Shown here: positions 27,896 through 35,864 of the stretch, piece after piece
Layout of the letters: each line of letters begins with the position of its first letter
Position numbering within the stretch: the stretch's first letter is position 1
NCBI RefSeq assembly: GCF_000013225.1
Contig: NC_007776.1
Location: 1,197,277 to 1,261,276, forward strand
Reading direction: 5' to 3'
DNA length: 64,000 nt
DNA from: Synechococcus sp. JA-2-3B'a(2-13)
GTDB lineage: Bacteria; Cyanobacteriota; Cyanobacteriia; Thermostichales; Thermostichaceae
Notes under the pieces: generated by a model
The model's input: only the letters and a program-made list of their open reading frames with translations
The model's database searches: none
Told to the model about the DNA's origin: nothing
Translations under genes and position numbers: made by a program

Positions 27896-28837
27896 TCACC
27901 GCTTTCCGTCGGGATAGAGCCGGTTTAGACCCTTGCGAGCCTTAGCATGGACATCCAGGGTGGCATCCATTTTCAGGATCTGCCGGTAAACTTGCTCGGC
28001 ACGAGCCACTTCCCCTTCCCGTTCCAACTTTTCTCCCAGCTTGAGCAAGTTTTGGGCTGAGAGATCTGCCCAAGGATTCTGTTCGGCTGTTGGCTCCTGC
28101 AGTTGCCGCAGCTCTTCTAGGCGCTCTTGCACCATCGGTCGTAACAGCCAAGAGTCATCCAGATCCAAAACCTCTCGGTAGTAGCGCTGGGCCTCTTTAA
28201 AGTTCTTTTGCTCGTCGTAGGCTTCGGCCAGTTGTAGCGCCAGTTCCGCTGTGGGCTGATCCTTAAACTGGCGATGCAGTTGGTTCAGTCGCCGCACAAA
28301 GGGGGATCCCTGCTGCGGGTTTTTCAAATCCGGGGCGTGCTGAACCGGCAGATAGTCGTCCCTCTCCGCCGATGGTTGAGGGGAAGGGGCAGGCTCTGCA
28401 GCTTGAGGTCGAAGGGGCGCTTGGCGGCTGATGCTTTTGGGATCGATGGGGGTGGGCTTGTAAACCCAAATTGGCTGATCCGGAGGAGATGCGGGTGGGG
28501 TTGGGCGTGGGATCGGCTGCGGCAAGGGAATGGTCTTGCGATCCGGCGGTTCAGGAGATGGCTGCTTCAGCTCCTCAAGGGTGCTGGGAGGTTTGGGGGC
28601 CTGAAATTGAATCGCTTTGGGAGTCTCCCTGCGCTCTTGGGCCAATTCTCGGTACAGAGCGGCCAATTGCAGGTACCCCGCTTCTTCATAGGCAGTGGCC
28701 AGCCAACGGGCATTCTCTGGGCTGGGATCCGCACGATAAGCTCGCCGGAGCAACTGCAAAGCAGTGCCGTAGTTGCGCTCTCGAATGGCTGCCCGTCCCA
28801 AACTCGCTGAGCTGGCCCCGGTCGTATCGCTAGCCAT
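27896..28837 (-). CDS. TPR-repeat protein with a proline-rich linker
   Basis: A 313-residue cytoplasmic protein. The N-terminal part has one TPR-like pair (IRERNYGTALQLLRRAYRADP, then WLATAYEEAGYLQLAALYRELA). Residues 80-160 are Pro/Gln-rich and probably disordered, including PQPIPRPTPPASPP. The C-terminal part has a longer TPR array (LALQLAEAYDEQKNFKEAQR and LGEKLEREGEVARAEQVYR). TPRs mediate protein contacts; the partner is unknown. It is convergent with the permease gene, 47 bases away. Confidence 0.85.
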   Translation of the reverse strand: MASDTTGASSASLGRAAIRERNYGTALQLLRRAYRADPSPENARWLATAYEEAGYLQLAALYRELAQERRETPKAIQFQAPKPPSTLEELKQPSPEPPDRKTIPLPQPIPRPTPPASPPDQPIWVYKPTPIDPKSISRQAPLRPQAAEPAPSPQPSAERDDYLPVQHAPDLKNPQQGSPFVRRLNQLHRQFKDQPTAELALQLAEAYDEQKNFKEAQRYYREVLDLDDSWLLRPMVQERLEELRQLQEPTAEQNPWADLSAQNLLKLGEKLEREGEVARAEQVYRQILKMDATLDVHAKARKGLNRLYPDGKR

Positions 28838-29137
28838 AGGTTTCCGTCATGCCTCGCTGTGCGCCGATGATAGATCAGTTCTCCCTAGCCAGCCACCTGG
28901 GGCAACCTTTGCGACTGGATCCCTTGGCCTTAGCATACCCTTGCCAAGCTGAACGTTGCTTGCCTAGAAGGGTCTCTCTGGAATTGGGTGGCAGACTTCT
29001 TTGCCGATATTGATCCGACAATTTGAGAGGACAATTTGATTATTACTGATTATTAAGACATTGAGATCTGGATGTGAGGTTGACTTTCAAGCTAGCTTGT
29101 GATCAAGCCTCGAGCAGCGACAGGTTCCGGCGCAAAC
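28838..29137. other. Gene-free, partly AT-rich interval upstream of the dsRBD-like gene
   Basis: This 300-base interval is divergent-promoter space. Its right half is AT-rich with short direct repeats: GACAATTTGA twice (about 29017 and 29030) and TGATTATTA twice (about 29037 and 29047). They may be regulatory. No RNA gene was recognised. Confidence 0.4.
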
Positions 29138-29725
29138 ATGATTCAACAGTTTCGAGAGCGGTACCCTATGGGCAGTTTGCTCACCGATCTGTTGCGTGTG
29201 GAAGAAGGGATCTACATTGTCAGAGCCCAGGTGGTGGTGAACAACACGGTTTTGGGCAGTGGCATGGCTGGCTCGAACACCGTCGAAGAGGCGGAAGATG
29301 CTGCCTTGAAGCGCGCCCTCCACCACGCAGGATTTGGTCGCCCCACTTCCTCTTTGAGTTTGGGCATGGATTCTGCTGCCGCCAGGGTGCCTTATCTGCC
29401 AACTCCTGAGTTGGCCAACGGACACGCTCAGTCTTCCCCTGCTTCTCCAGCCCCCGAGTCGATAGGGATCCCTGCAAAGCCAAGTTCCCCAGAGCTGCCC
29501 GGTCTAAGTGAGCCGGCGGCCTATGGGGATGACCTATCGGACATCATTGCCCAAACGGATGTGGAGATGCAGCGCATTGGCTGGGGCCGCAAGGAAGGAC
29601 AAGAGTTTTTGGAACGTCGCTTTCAGAAGAAATCTCGCCACCAACTCAGCGACGCCGAGCTGCGGGAGTTTTTGCGCTACCTAAAACAGCAGCCCTCCCG
29701 CCTCAGCAGCGAACCCCGCTTTTGA
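29138..29725 (+). CDS. Unknown cyanobacterial protein: dsRBD/Rad52-like N-terminus plus a conserved C-terminal box
   Basis: A 195-residue protein from ATG 29138 (MIQQFRERYPMGSLLTDLL); a GTG at 29099 would add 13 residues. Residues 10-75 have a beta-beta-beta-alpha look (YIVRAQVVVNNTVLGSGMA then TVEEAEDAALKRALHH), which resembles a dsRNA-binding-like or Rad52/annealase-like fold. The middle is Pro/Ser-rich. The C-terminus has IGWGRKEGQEFLERRFQ-type and LSDAELREFLRYLKQQP segments, a box I recall from several cyanobacterial hypothetical proteins and perhaps a DNA-repair relative. Function not established. Confidence 0.7.
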   Translation: MIQQFRERYPMGSLLTDLLRVEEGIYIVRAQVVVNNTVLGSGMAGSNTVEEAEDAALKRALHHAGFGRPTSSLSLGMDSAAARVPYLPTPELANGHAQSSPASPAPESIGIPAKPSSPELPGLSEPAAYGDDLSDIIAQTDVEMQRIGWGRKEGQEFLERRFQKKSRHQLSDAELREFLRYLKQQPSRLSSEPRF

Positions 29726-29946
29726 AGTCTTCTCGGCCTTGCCGCCAAGATCTCGGGATCTGGAGATCTGGCAACTCCTATCTTCCAACTAGGGTTGTTC
29801 CGAGCCCGTTCAAGTAGCCTCTGACCCTTGCCCCCGGCCCCTCTGGAAGGGGGAGTTGGGAATCAAGCCAGCCAACTGTTTTACTGCTAGTTGGCTGCTA
29901 CTTGGAATAAGCCCGTTCTACCGTCGGTGTCTTGCTGCTGCTGAAG

Positions 29947-30897
29947 CTAGGGCGCACCTACAATCACGCTGGTGTCTTCCATTTGCTTCACGACCGTTTC
30001 TCCCCCTTCCGAGAGCACAACCCGTCGCTCTGGCACCGATACTCCGGCCACCTTGGCGGTTTGGTAGTTTTGCCCGGCCTGCACCACAGCGGGAATGACA
30101 CCTGGGCCAGAAACCAGAGCAAAGGACTCGCCGCCGATCTGTATCATCCCGGAAACCTGTACACTGCGGGCAAAGGCAGCCGGGTCGGGGGTAGGCGTTG
30201 GGATCGGGGTGGCCACTGCTACAGGCGCTCCATTGCCGTCGCCAGGAGGGGGCAAAACCGGAGGTGGAGGCAGGGGCGGCAGGACAATCTGCGGTTCAGG
30301 AGCACGCACGTTTTGAGGCACAAAGGGATCCACACGGCCAGCCCCACTCAAGGCCCGCTGGGTTTCCTGCTCTCGATCCACTGGCGGGATCAGGCTAGAG
30401 GCAGCTTGGGTAGCCTGCAGAAGGGAGGGCACCGGCGGCGGGGGTTGATCGGGGAGGGGCCTGAGGAGCCGGGGGAGGGACTGCAGAAGGGAGGGCACCG
30501 GCGGCGGGGGTTGATCGGGGGCGGTCTGGCCAAAACCGGCAGGCAAGTTCACCGTTTGTTGCCGGGCGAGAGCTTGCATCTGGCTGGCTCCGCGGGCCAA
30601 GGTGGCGCTCATATCCTGTTCCCAAGTCCCTGCAGCATTCAGCCGCATGATCACAGGGCTGGTTCCCCCCCGAGACTCCACCCAAATTTCCGCTTCTGTG
30701 TCGCTCAATCGCCGCGAGCTGAGGATCCGGGATCCCGGAGGCAAGAGGGGCCGAAGCGCCAGTTCGGCCTCAGGAACAGCCTGTTCGTTGGCCAGAGCCG
30801 GGAACCAACGGGGGGCCAAAAACGCAACGCCCCCTGCCAACAGCAGGCCGGCTACAAGAAAGCAGGACAATGGGCGAGCAGGCAGCGATTTCAGCAT
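29947..30897 (-). CDS. Unknown secreted or membrane-anchored protein with Pro-rich duplicated linker
   Basis: A 316-residue protein from ATG 30895-30897. A hydrophobic N-terminal helix (PLSCFLVAGLLLAGGVAFLAP, shortened here) acts as signal or anchor. The middle is Pro-rich and carries an exact duplication: PDQPPPPVPSLLQ occurs twice, 22 residues apart. The C-terminal domain has AGRVDPFVPQ, then SGMIQIGGESFALV and a final KVAGVSVPERRVVLSEGG. The 'RVDPFVP' and GESFALV pattern resembles pilus-assembly PilP-type proteins, which is only a suggestion. The 284-bp element begins 13 bases upstream of its ATG. Confidence 0.75.
   Translation of the reverse strand: MLKSLPARPLSCFLVAGLLLAGGVAFLAPRWFPALANEQAVPEAELALRPLLPPGSRILSSRRLSDTEAEIWVESRGGTSPVIMRLNAAGTWEQDMSATLARGASQMQALARQQTVNLPAGFGQTAPDQPPPPVPSLLQSLPRLLRPLPDQPPPPVPSLLQATQAASSLIPPVDREQETQRALSGAGRVDPFVPQNVRAPEPQIVLPPLPPPPVLPPPGDGNGAPVAVATPIPTPTPDPAAFARSVQVSGMIQIGGESFALVSGPGVIPAVVQAGQNYQTAKVAGVSVPERRVVLSEGGETVVKQMEDTSVIVGAP
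30415..30520 (-). repeat. In-frame 40-base direct repeat inside the Pro-rich coding region
   Basis: Identical 40-base copies at 30415-30454 and 30481-30520 are 66 bases (22 codons) apart, so the frame is preserved and the peptide PDQPPPPVPSLLQ is duplicated. This looks like a recent slippage or recombination event. Confidence 0.9.
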
Positions 30898-30910
30898 AGA
30901 GACCACCGGG

Positions 30911-31194
30911 AGAGCATGACTCTAGTCAATAATAAGCTCAACTATACTGAAAATAATGTATAATATGTTCAGTACGGATTACTACCAGTTGATCTTTCTG
31001 TTTACTTTCGAGTCTGCCAACATGGTAGCCAAAGCAAAGCAGAAAATTGGTAGTAAGACGACACGGAAACTGCGCTTTGGGTATTCTACTCAAAGCTTTG
31101 CGGGATACCGCCATTCTGGTTGGAAACAAACAGAATGCTATCGCTGCATAGTTGAACAGTGATGTTCAGCAGTGTTCAGCGTAAATGTATCAGC
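30911..31194 (+). mobile_element. 284-bp non-autonomous element, copy A (internally deleted TnpB derivative)
   Basis: Copy A and copy B (35511-35794, inverted) agree over all 284 bases compared by eye. The left 60 bases are AT-rich end sequence with a hairpin (AGAG-CATGA-CTCT) and a TATAAT at 30959-30964. The middle encodes part of a TnpB (YYQLIFLFTFESANMVAKA and KIGSKTTRK), and the right part encodes the TnpB C-terminus in another frame (ALGILLKALRDTAILVGN). So it is a TnpB element with two internal deletions. The right end has a hairpin TGAACA-GTGA-TGTTCA (31154-31169) and ends in the conserved TGTATCAGC. It matches the right end of the decayed TnpB at 59485. Confidence 0.88.
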
Positions 31195-31400
31195 CTCGTA
31201 TCCTCTCCACCAAAATATCCAAAATCTTCGTGATGGGGCCAAGCCGAGCTGCTTTTCTCGACAACAGTGCTAGGATTTGTCGATCGAAACAGTGGCACCA
31301 TGTCCCCAGAGATCCCGACCGGGCCAGACAAAGACGGCCTCTGTCCAAGCGCAGCCTCGTTTGCCATACTGAAGAAAGATTGTAAATATTTGTTAACGCC

Positions 31401-32150
31401 ATGACTGTCTCTGCTTTGGATCCCGCCAACCCCGCCCGTTTACAGGAGATCGCTCAACGCTTGCGCAGCCCGCGTTCTGCAGACCGGATGGTGGCCTTGG
31501 CCCAGTTGCGGGATGTGCCGGCAGAGCAGGCGGTGCCGCTGATTTTGCAGGTCATCGACGATGAGAACCTGCAGGTGCGCTCTTTTGCCGTCTTTGCCCT
31601 GGGGATCAAGCAAACGGACGCCTGTCTGCCCAAATTGCTGGAAATCCTCACCCAAGACCCGGATTATGGCATTCGCGCCGACGCGGCAGGTGCCCTGGGC
31701 TACTTGGAAGATCCGCGGGCTTTTGAAGCTTTAGTGCGTGCTTTCTACGAGGATGTAGAATGGCTGGTGCGCTTCAGTGCCGCGGTGGCCTTGGGGAACT
31801 TGAAGGATCCGCGGGCTTACGACGTGCTGCTGCGGGCGTTGGAGGGGCCAGAAGAGCTGCTACAACAGGCGGCCATCGCAGCTTTGGGAGAACTGGGGGA
31901 TCCGCGGGCCCTGGATCACATCCTGCGGTTTGCCCAATCGGAAGACTGGCTGGTGCGGCAGCGGCTGGCCCAAGCGCTGGGCAATTTGCCTTCCCCCAAG
32001 AGCGTTTCTGCTCTCAACTACCTGGCCAGGGATCCCCACGATAGCGTTGCGGCGGCGGCTCTGGATTCGCTGCGGCGCTTGCGGCAAAGGGGCATCTCAG
32101 AAACCACCCCTGAGAAGGGATCCGGGCCAGCCAATTCTGAGGAAGGCTAA
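31401..32150 (+). CDS. HEAT-repeat protein, NblB/CpcE-like
   Basis: A 249-residue all-helical repeat protein from ATG 31401. Six or so HEAT-like repeats are visible with the typical A-x-x-A-L-G-x-L pattern: RADAAGALGYLEDPRAFEALV, RFSAAVALGNLKDPRAYDVL, QQAAIAALGELGDPRALDHI and QRLAQALGNLPSPKSV (quoted in part). This spacing and length resemble cyanobacterial NblB proteins and the CpcE/F phycobilin lyase group, linked to phycobilisome turnover or chromophore handling. Which of these is right cannot be decided by eye. The upstream 206 bases follow the right end of element copy A. Confidence 0.85.
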   Translation: MTVSALDPANPARLQEIAQRLRSPRSADRMVALAQLRDVPAEQAVPLILQVIDDENLQVRSFAVFALGIKQTDACLPKLLEILTQDPDYGIRADAAGALGYLEDPRAFEALVRAFYEDVEWLVRFSAAVALGNLKDPRAYDVLLRALEGPEELLQQAAIAALGELGDPRALDHILRFAQSEDWLVRQRLAQALGNLPSPKSVSALNYLARDPHDSVAAAALDSLRRLRQRGISETTPEKGSGPANSEEG

Positions 32151-32252
32151 AGTAAAGATCCCGGCTCAGCTTGTTCCGGGTTCCCCAATCCCCAGAGAGA
32201 GGCCTCCTCTGTTTCCGGCTGAGCCTTTCTTTTCCTAGGATCCCTTGTCTCA

Positions 32253-33359
32253 ATGGTTATCAGCCCCCACTCATCGGTTTCACCTGTTGCATCCCCGTCG
32301 CGGCCCCGCATTGTGGCGGCCCTTTCTGGGGGTGTGGATAGCTCTACGGTGGCGGCCCTTTTGCAGGAACAGGGCTACGCCGTGGAGGGGGTCACCCTCT
32401 GGCTCATGAGGGGGAAGGGGCAGTGCTGTACCGAAGGCTTGGTGGATGCGGCAGCTGTTTGTGAGCAGCTGGGGATCCCGCACCATGTGGTGGATAGCCG
32501 CGAGCTGTTCCAGGCCAACATTGTCGATTACCTGGTAGCCGGCTACGCGGAGGGCATTACTCCCCTGCCCTGCTCCCAATGCAACAAGCTGGTGAAATTC
32601 GGCCCGTTGCTGGCCTATGCCCGCGAAAAGCTGGGCATCTCGCAGATGGCCACCGGCCACTACGCACGGGTGCGCTTTAACGCCGAGCTAGGACGTTACC
32701 AACTCCTGCGGGCGGTAGATCGGCAGAAGGATCAGTCCTATTTTCTCTACGACCTCAGCCAAGAGCACCTAGCCCATAGCCTCTTCCCCTTGGGCGAGTA
32801 CACCAAGGCCCAAACCCGTCAGTTGGCTGCCCGCTACGGGCTGGTTACAGCCGACAAGCCCGAAAGCCAGGATCTCTGCTTGATTGAAACCTATGGCTCG
32901 ATGCGGAGCTTTTTGGATCAGTACCTTGGGCAAAGGCCAGGGGAAATCGTCGATACCCAGGGGCGAGTGCTGGGATCCCATGAGGGCATCCACCACTACA
33001 CGGTGGGCCAGCGCAAGGGGTTGGGGATTGCCTCTTCCCGTCCGCTTTACGTGGTGCGCATCGATGCGGCCATGAACCGCGTTGTCGTGGGGGAACGGGA
33101 GGAGGCTACCCAGGCTGAAGCGTGGGTAAGCCAAGTCAACTGGGTCTCTATCCCGGCGCCGACGGGATCCTTGGCTGTTGAGGTTCAGGTGCGCTACCGT
33201 ACCCCCCCAGTGCCCGCCATGGTGATCCCGGAATCGCCAGAGCGGGTAAAGCTGCAGTTTGCCGAGCCGCAGTTTGGGGTCACTCCTGGCCAAGCCGCCG
33301 TCTGGTACCACGGGGATCTCCTGCTGGGGGGAGGGATCCTGGAGCGCCCTTCTCCCTAG
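32253..33359 (+). CDS. mnmA: tRNA-specific 2-thiouridylase
   Basis: Makes the 2-thio group of the wobble uridine in tRNA-Lys, -Glu and -Gln. The 368-residue protein starts at ATG 32253. The PP-loop is [15 protein letters not shown], the first catalytic Cys is in [13 protein letters not shown], and the second lies in ESQDLCLI. The C-terminal beta-barrel domain ([15 protein letters not shown], then [11 protein letters not shown]) is complete. It has no operon partner: a 102-base gap separates it from the HEAT gene. It lies between the two inverted 284-bp elements. Confidence 0.96.
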   Translation: MVISPHSSVSPVASPSRPRIVAALSGGVDSSTVAALLQEQGYAVEGVTLWLMRGKGQCCTEGLVDAAAVCEQLGIPHHVVDSRELFQANIVDYLVAGYAEGITPLPCSQCNKLVKFGPLLAYAREKLGISQMATGHYARVRFNAELGRYQLLRAVDRQKDQSYFLYDLSQEHLAHSLFPLGEYTKAQTRQLAARYGLVTADKPESQDLCLIETYGSMRSFLDQYLGQRPGEIVDTQGRVLGSHEGIHHYTVGQRKGLGIASSRPLYVVRIDAAMNRVVVGEREEATQAEAWVSQVNWVSIPAPTGSLAVEVQVRYRTPPVPAMVIPESPERVKLQFAEPQFGVTPGQAAVWYHGDLLLGGGILERPSP

Positions 33360-33417
33360 GCCAACTGCAACTTCCCTCTCGCCAGGGGGGAAGGATTGGG
33401 GGTGAGGGCAAGCCAAA

Positions 33418-34083
33418 CTACGCTGCTTGCGCTTGCAGCTGCTGCAGGGATCGGAACAGGAGCACTGTATAGATATTGAGGATAGGCGCAACTGCCGTGG
33501 CGGCAGCATTCCCAACCACAGCCGCACCTAGGGTATCTCCCAGGATCCCCCCAACAGAAAACGAAATCAGGATCGCGATGCCGAAGATCAAACCCACGGC
33601 CAGAAATGCCCAAAACACCCCCCACCAACGGCCCCTGACGAGGTTCCAACTGTAGCCCAACCCTTCCGTGGCACCTTTGTCTTCCAGGACAATCGCGTAG
33701 AGGGTAAAAGCTAGCCTCACCCCCCAGTAGATTCCGGGAAGCACAAACAACAGCATCCCCAGCGAGACAATCAACACCAGCAGAATGCTGCCGAATACCA
33801 GAGGCACTGCCCTAGAGACAGCCCGATCCAGGCTGTTGCCCAGCGGGGGAGTTCGCTGCTTCAAGTGCTGATCCACCAACCAGAAGGCTGCCCCGGCCAG
33901 GATGGGCGCACCAATCAGGCCATAGGCCAAGTTGAGGATCCCCCCGGCAAGCGGGATCAGCTCCGCAACGATGGGAATGACAAAGCCAGGAGAAGCCAGG
34001 ATCAGCAGCGGCCCATAGATAGGGCCTACCAGTTCCAGCGAGCGCTGCAAAAGGGAGAAGGGGTTGAGGGTAACATTCTGCAT
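33418..34083 (-). CDS. Unknown multi-pass membrane protein
   Basis: A hydrophobic protein of 221 residues if started at ATG 34083 (MQNVTLNPFSLLQRSLEL); ATG 34125 would add 14 residues and the full frame reaches 34215. At least four to five membrane segments are visible, such as ILLVLIVSLGMLLFVLPGIYWGVRLAF and FWAFLAVGLIFGIAILISF (given as separate parts of the protein). The FVLPGIYWGVRLAFTLYAIVLE segment recalls bacterial DUF975/glycerophosphodiesterase-membrane-domain proteins. The function is unknown. It lies downstream of, and its upstream end overlaps the 3' end of, the FAD oxidoreductase frame only if the longest start is used. Confidence 0.7.
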   Translation of the reverse strand: MQNVTLNPFSLLQRSLELVGPIYGPLLILASPGFVIPIVAELIPLAGGILNLAYGLIGAPILAGAAFWLVDQHLKQRTPPLGNSLDRAVSRAVPLVFGSILLVLIVSLGMLLFVLPGIYWGVRLAFTLYAIVLEDKGATEGLGYSWNLVRGRWWGVFWAFLAVGLIFGIAILISFSVGGILGDTLGAAVVGNAAATAVAPILNIYTVLLFRSLQQLQAQAA

Positions 34084-34190
34084 AACAGAGGGATCCTCGT
34101 GGGCGACCAAGTTCACCCCCTTCATACCACGGGATCCCGGCTTTGGTTCTGGGAGCAGGCTTAAGAAAGTCTGTATTGCTTTGTACAGAT

Positions 34191-35510
34191 CTAGGCGGAT
34201 TTTTGGAGGATCCACGCCGCTGCCTGTTCGCCGCTGCGCAGGGATCCCTCGATGCTGCTCTGGTGAGTGTACTCTCCAGCCCAGAGAAGGCCTGGCAGGC
34301 CGCTATGGGTGGGAACCAAATGCTGCTGAAAGCCGGGGGGTTGTACAAACTGGGCAAAAGGGATCCGGTACACCCGCAGCAGGCGCAGTTGCTCCAAGGG
34401 GGCTTTATCGCTACGCGACGCTGCCGCGACGGGGAAGTAAGTTTGCAGCTCGGCCTGGCAGGCTTGGGCCAGTTCCTCGTCCCTCAAGGGGGGATCCCCT
34501 AGCACCACCACAGAGTACAGGTGTTGGCCAGGAGGAGCCAGCGCCGGGCTGATGCGGGTAAGTTGGACCCAATGGTTGATCCAGCCCTGGCCGGTGGCGT
34601 TGAGGTACAAGTAGGCGCCGCGGCTGAGGGAAAAGGGGGCGCAGAAGTAGAGACAGGTCACCGCTCGCCCCTGGGTGGGAATGGGGGTGGGGGCTTGAGG
34701 GCACAGCTCCGCCTGCCAGGCCCGTGCCTGAGGGGCATCAGTAGCACAAACTACCCACTCGGCAGGGATCTCTTCACCCTTGGCGGTGCGGATCCCGCGC
34801 ACTTTCCCGTCTTCTGCCAGGATGCGCTCCACCGGGGTTTGGTAGCGAATCTGTTCGGGGGACAGGTGACCGGCCAGTTGTCGGGCCAGTTCTCCCATGC
34901 CCAAGGCCGGGGTGACAATGGATCCCTCGGCCATCATCTTGAAATAAAAGGCAAAGAGGCGGGCGCTACTGCCCAGATCCGGATCTAGAAGGATCCCGCG
35001 GAAAAAGGGGTAGAAAAAGTGCTGGCAGATCTGTTGGGAAAAGCCGTACTGCTCCAGAAACTCCCGCAGCGAGCAATCGGATCCCCCTAGCCCTTCTTGA
35101 AAAACCTGCTCCGGGCTGCGGCGCGCCAGCTCGGATCGCAATTGCAGCACCTTGAGCTTGTCCCCAAAGCTGGCCAAGGGGTTGAGCAAAGAGGGGAGAA
35201 GGCTGGACAGATCCCGTAGGGGATCCCCCAACAGCCAGCAGCGACCGGGTTGAGCCAAAATAGCGCCGGGCCGGTAGGGACGGGGATCGAGCTTGCCTAG
35301 ATCCAAATGCTGTCGCACTTTGGGATAGGCGGTGAACAGCACCTGAAAACCGCGATCCAGGCGAAAGCCATCCACCTTGTCGGTACGCACCCGCCCCCCA
35401 GGGCCGTCGCTTTTTTCCAGAACCAGGACATCCCTCCACCCCGCCTGGCTCAGCACTTTGGCGCAAGCCAAGCCGGCCAGCCCCGCCCCAATGATGACAA
35501 CTTTGCCCAT
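34191..35510 (-). CDS. FAD-dependent oxidoreductase (amine oxidase / phytoene-desaturase-like)
   Basis: A 439-residue flavoprotein from ATG 35508-35510 (MGKVVIIGAGLAGLACAKVL). The N-terminus is a classical Rossmann FAD motif GAGLAGL with a second Glu-containing segment (VLEKSDGPGGRVRTD). The C-terminal FAD site is LLWAGEYTHQSSIEGSLRSG, typical of the amine oxidase/carotenoid desaturase superfamily. The substrate is not evident. Element copy B begins one base upstream of its start codon, so the original promoter and ribosome site are displaced. The short repeat at 34408-34431 lies inside the frame (peptide VAAASRSDK). Confidence 0.88.
   Translation of the reverse strand: MGKVVIIGAGLAGLACAKVLSQAGWRDVLVLEKSDGPGGRVRTDKVDGFRLDRGFQVLFTAYPKVRQHLDLGKLDPRPYRPGAILAQPGRCWLLGDPLRDLSSLLPSLLNPLASFGDKLKVLQLRSELARRSPEQVFQEGLGGSDCSLREFLEQYGFSQQICQHFFYPFFRGILLDPDLGSSARLFAFYFKMMAEGSIVTPALGMGELARQLAGHLSPEQIRYQTPVERILAEDGKVRGIRTAKGEEIPAEWVVCATDAPQARAWQAELCPQAPTPIPTQGRAVTCLYFCAPFSLSRGAYLYLNATGQGWINHWVQLTRISPALAPPGQHLYSVVVLGDPPLRDEELAQACQAELQTYFPVAAASRSDKAPLEQLRLLRVYRIPFAQFVQPPGFQQHLVPTHSGLPGLLWAGEYTHQSSIEGSLRSGEQAAAWILQKSA
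34408..34431 (-). repeat. Copy 1 of a short GC-rich dispersed repeat inside a coding region
   Basis: Carries TCGCTACGCGACGCTG then CCGCGACG. It is translated within the FAD oxidoreductase as VAAASRSD. Related copies are at 35939-35962, 36909-36932 and 47786-47809, the last in the opposite orientation relative to its gene. Confidence 0.75.
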
Positions 35511-35794
35511 GCTGATACATTTACGCTGAACACTGCTGAACATCACTGTTCAACTATGCAGCGATAGCATTCTGTTTGTTTCCAACCAGAATGGCGGTAT
35601 CCCGCAAAGCTTTGAGTAGAATACCCAAAGCGCAGTTTCCGTGTCGTCTTACTACCAATTTTCTGCTTTGCTTTGGCTACCATGTTGGCAGACTCGAAAG
35701 TAAACAGAAAGATCAACTGGTAGTAATCCGTACTGAACATATTATACATTATTTTCAGTATAGTTGAGCTTATTATTGACTAGAGTCATGCTCT
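35511..35794 (-). mobile_element. 284-bp non-autonomous element, copy B (inverted copy of 30911-31194)
   Basis: Inverted duplicate of copy A; no mismatch was found by eye. Its right end (GCTGATACATTT on the plus strand, from 35511) directly abuts the ATG of the FAD oxidoreductase. Its left end is at 35794, 66 bases from the 3' end of the pseudokinase gene. The identity of the two copies means recent transposition or conversion. Confidence 0.88.
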
Positions 35795-35822
35795 GCCGGG
35801 ATCCCTTCTTCGTCGAGTATTT

Positions 35823-35864
35823 TATCTGCTTGGATCCCACTAGTATCTGCTTGGATCCCACTAG
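35823..35864. repeat. Perfect 21-base tandem duplication overlapping the pseudokinase stop codon
   Basis: Copies at 35823-35843 and 35844-35864 are identical, each TATCTGCTTGGATCC followed by CACTAG. The second includes the complement of the TAG stop (35861-35863) of the pseudokinase gene, so the duplication leaves the encoded protein unchanged. The unit contains the iterated palindrome GGATCC. Confidence 0.9.

Noticed and set aside
29932-30963. 343-residue plus-strand frame overlapping the Pro-rich gene
   Set aside because: It is antisense to the better-supported minus-strand gene, which has a signal helix and in-frame duplication, and it runs into the mobile element without a plausible domain.
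30956-31162. A 68-residue frame inside the 284-bp element (and its copy at 35543-35749) as a real gene
   Set aside because: It is the joined remnant of two parts of TnpB in different frames, caused by the deletion, so it is not expected to be functional.
30911-35794. A composite transposon carrying the genes between the two 284-bp copies
   Set aside because: The copies encode no transposase, and the enclosed genes include core mnmA; no target-site duplication of the whole unit was found. An accidental inverted pair is simpler.
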